Assembly: GCA_040776805.1 (NCBI GenBank)
Contig: JAXGZS010000001.1
Span: 1-64,000 of the forward strand
Direction: 5' to 3'
Length of the DNA: 64,000 bases
Source of the DNA: UBA7702 sp040776805
Lineage (GTDB): Bacteria; Bacillota; Dehalobacteriia; UBA7702
The notes beneath the pieces were generated by a model. The model ran no database searches. It was given only the letters and a program-made list of their open reading frames with translations, and had not been told where the DNA came from. Positions 62,540 to 64,000 of the stretch are shown one piece after another. A program made the position numbers and the translations under genes. Within the stretch, counting starts at the first letter, position 1, and each line of letters begins with the position of its first letter.

Positions 62540-63793
62540 TTATTTGATTTTCGCAATCAGGGCGCGAACGGCTTCTTCGTTATTCTGCAACCATTTCAAG
62601 CCGCTGACCTGATGCTGCATGTAGTAACGGTATTCGTAAGAGGGCAGCGTCATATCGAGGTAGAACGCTTCGGAGCACCATTTTACAAGATACATATTAC
62701 CCATGATCAGCAGTTCATACAAGTATTTCTTTTCAAGTTCGCCGATGGGGGCAAGACCGCCGAGTTTTCTCAATTCTTCATTATAGGTATTGATGAATTC
62801 AACAATGCCTTCCATATCCATGGCGCCGTTGCCCATCGCATCCCAGGAGCTGAAGAAATAAACCATGCCGAGGCCGAATTCAAAGAGACGGATGTCCATT
62901 TTAGCCCAGTCGAAGTCAAAGATGCCGGTGACGATTAAGTCTTTGTCATACTTGACGTTGCCGGGATGGAAGTCGCACTGCAAGGGGCAAACAGGCATTT
63001 TTTTGAGGTCTTCTTCCGGAATAAAAACATCCTTGCATACGGATTTGATGTAGGGAAGTTCAGCTGCGAAATACTGCGTGTATTCGTTGTCGACACCGGC
63101 TTTGGCGTAGGCGTCGCTCCAATTCTGGAAGGTGGTGGGCCATTCTCTCATCAAACCGTCGATGCGGGATTCGGCTCTTTCATATTTTTCGGGATCAAAG
63201 TCGCGTACCGAGTTATGGAGTTCGGCCAAAAGTTCGGCAATGCTGTTGTAGGAAGCGGGCGCCATCTTGTTGTTGATCCAATCGTAAGCGGGATCACCTT
63301 CGATGAATTCGTAAACCGCAAAGTAATATTTTTCATATTCACCGTTTTCCATCTTTTGGTCGCGGTGATAGTAGGAGCTGCCGTCTTTGCCGGGGATCGG
63401 CAGAGCGCCGCGTTCAAAACCCTGTGCTCTGGCGTAAGTGAGAAGTTTATGTTCCAGGATCAACTCGTTCAGGTCTTTGTTGCGCATATATTTTCTAAAG
63501 AACCAGGTTTGTCTCTGCCCGTCCTTTTCGGTATATACGCCGAAACTTCTGTTCACATAGCCGCCGAAAATTTCATAGATTTCCTTAACGGTACCGATGT
63601 CATAAAATTCTTCGATCACCTCTTTGATCTGGAAATAGAGATAGCTTTTTTCCGCGGCCAGTTTCATGTCGCAGATCCTGGCTTCCATGTCCGCTAAATC
63701 GTAGAACATGTTCAAAGCCTTGTTCGCGCCGAGTTTACGATACTCCTCCATGATGGAAGTGTTCATTTCGTAATCCTTGACAAAAGTTTTCAT
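62540..63793 (-). CDS. APH-fold phosphotransferase, substrate unknown
   Basis: This 417-residue protein has the aminoglycoside/homoserine/choline-kinase fold: FGVYTEKDGQRQTWFFRKYM in the N-lobe, the catalytic loop CPLQCDFHPGNVKYD and metal-binding GIFDFDWAKMDIRLFEFG. The gene has its own promoter and an AAGGGGG site and is not next to resistance genes, so a metabolic substrate (an amino alcohol, amino acid or sugar) is more likely than an antibiotic. Confidence 0.75.
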   Translation of the reverse strand: MKTFVKDYEMNTSIMEEYRKLGANKALNMFYDLADMEARICDMKLAAEKSYLYFQIKEVIEEFYDIGTVKEIYEIFGGYVNRSFGVYTEKDGQRQTWFFRKYMRNKDLNELILEHKLLTYARAQGFERGALPIPGKDGSSYYHRDQKMENGEYEKYYFAVYEFIEGDPAYDWINNKMAPASYNSIAELLAELHNSVRDFDPEKYERAESRIDGLMREWPTTFQNWSDAYAKAGVDNEYTQYFAAELPYIKSVCKDVFIPEEDLKKMPVCPLQCDFHPGNVKYDKDLIVTGIFDFDWAKMDIRLFEFGLGMVYFFSSWDAMGNGAMDMEGIVEFINTYNEELRKLGGLAPIGELEKKYLYELLIMGNMYLVKWCSEAFYLDMTLPSYEYRYYMQHQVSGLKWLQNNEEAVRALIAKIK

Positions 63794-63909
63794 GCGTAGA
63801 GAACCCCCTTCATACCTTCACTTCTGTAATAAATATTTGGTTTTTTGCAAAAATTTTTTGTAAACAATTATGCTTGCATTTCTATTGCAAAAAATCCATA
63901 ACCAGCCTC

Positions 63910-63938
63910 ATTGTAGCAAATATATAAGAGAATTGCAA
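63910..63938 (-). promoter_or_regulatory. Promoter of the APH-fold kinase gene
   Basis: On the minus strand TTGCAA (63933-63938), 17 bp, TACAAT (63910-63915), with a leader of about 110 nt that is AT-rich and without an obvious hairpin. Beyond 63940 I see no further gene in the window. Confidence 0.65.
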
Positions 63939-64000
63939 TAGAAAATGATAACTTTTTTATACTTTATATGTAGATACTTGCGTGAATCAGGAGGGATCTT

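Noticed and set aside
62540..63793. Antibiotic (aminoglycoside) resistance gene
   Set aside because: The fold is shared with many metabolic kinases and CotS proteins; nothing in sequence or context points to drug resistance.

Overview
The window looks like a chromosomal segment of an anaerobic, endospore-forming Firmicute (Clostridia in the broad sense). The support is the ctsR-mcsA-mcsB-clpC-radA-disA heat-shock and checkpoint cluster, sporulation genes (yabP, yabQ, a CotS-like kinase, a LysM morphogenetic protein), SLH/CsaB surface anchoring, and strong AGGAGG-type ribosome sites with sigma-A promoters. I cannot name a genus. Most of the window is moderately GC-rich. The first 1.2 kb (an SLH gene) and parts of 15-17.6 kb are visibly AT-richer. 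I saw no tRNA, rRNA or CRISPR array.

Layout. 1-1.2 kb: 5' part of an SLH surface-protein gene, frameshifted. 1.2-10.3 kb: mntP, a HAD phosphatase, an actinobacterial-type IHF, two uncharacterised proteins, an FHA-FtsW fusion followed by its class B PBP, a small membrane protein and a pseudouridine synthase. 10.4-21.8 kb: ctsR-mcsA-mcsB-clpC under two CtsR boxes, then radA-disA-yacL-ispF, split by a decayed IS1182-type element and two small genes. 21.8-26.5 kb: RACo-like ferredoxin/ASKHA protein, rmuC, gltX. 26.5-27.1 kb: two tandem small-RNA-like units, each with its own promoter and terminator. 27.1-29.2 kb: yabP, yabQ, ftsB/divIC, ppx/gppA. 29.4-34.4 kb, minus strand: GGGtGRT protein and NifU-like scaffold behind a structured leader; LysM spore protein; glycosyltransferase; CotS-like kinase. 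34.5-36 kb: small protein, deoC, cdd. 36.3-41.7 kb, minus strand: GntR regulator, UPF0210, ACT protein, ileS. 42-45.3 kb: asparaginase, solute-binding lipoprotein, amidohydrolase. 45.4-62.5 kb: a wall-polymer locus (LCP ligase, TagA-like and TagO-like transferases, two MurJ flippases, two CsaB-type pyruvyl transferases, SH3 and Ser-rich surface proteins) with a glp-like flavoprotein operon inside it. 62.5-64 kb: an APH-fold kinase.

How it fits together: CsaB-type enzymes pyruvylate the secondary cell-wall polymer that SLH domains bind, so the 45-62 kb locus would make the anchor for proteins such as the one at the left edge. FHA-FtsW plus PBP is a peptidoglycan synthase pair.

Most interesting: (i) the twin small RNAs at 26.6-27.0 kb, with forespore-sigma-like promoters and a shared 20-nt segment complementary to a ribosome-binding site plus AUG; (ii) two transposable elements (15,099-16,695 and a 175-bp MITE at 47,299-47,473) that share terminal repeats and are each flanked by a duplicated whole palindrome; (iii) about nine frameshifts that each look like loss of a base from a homopolymer, confined to surface, duplicate and mobile genes.
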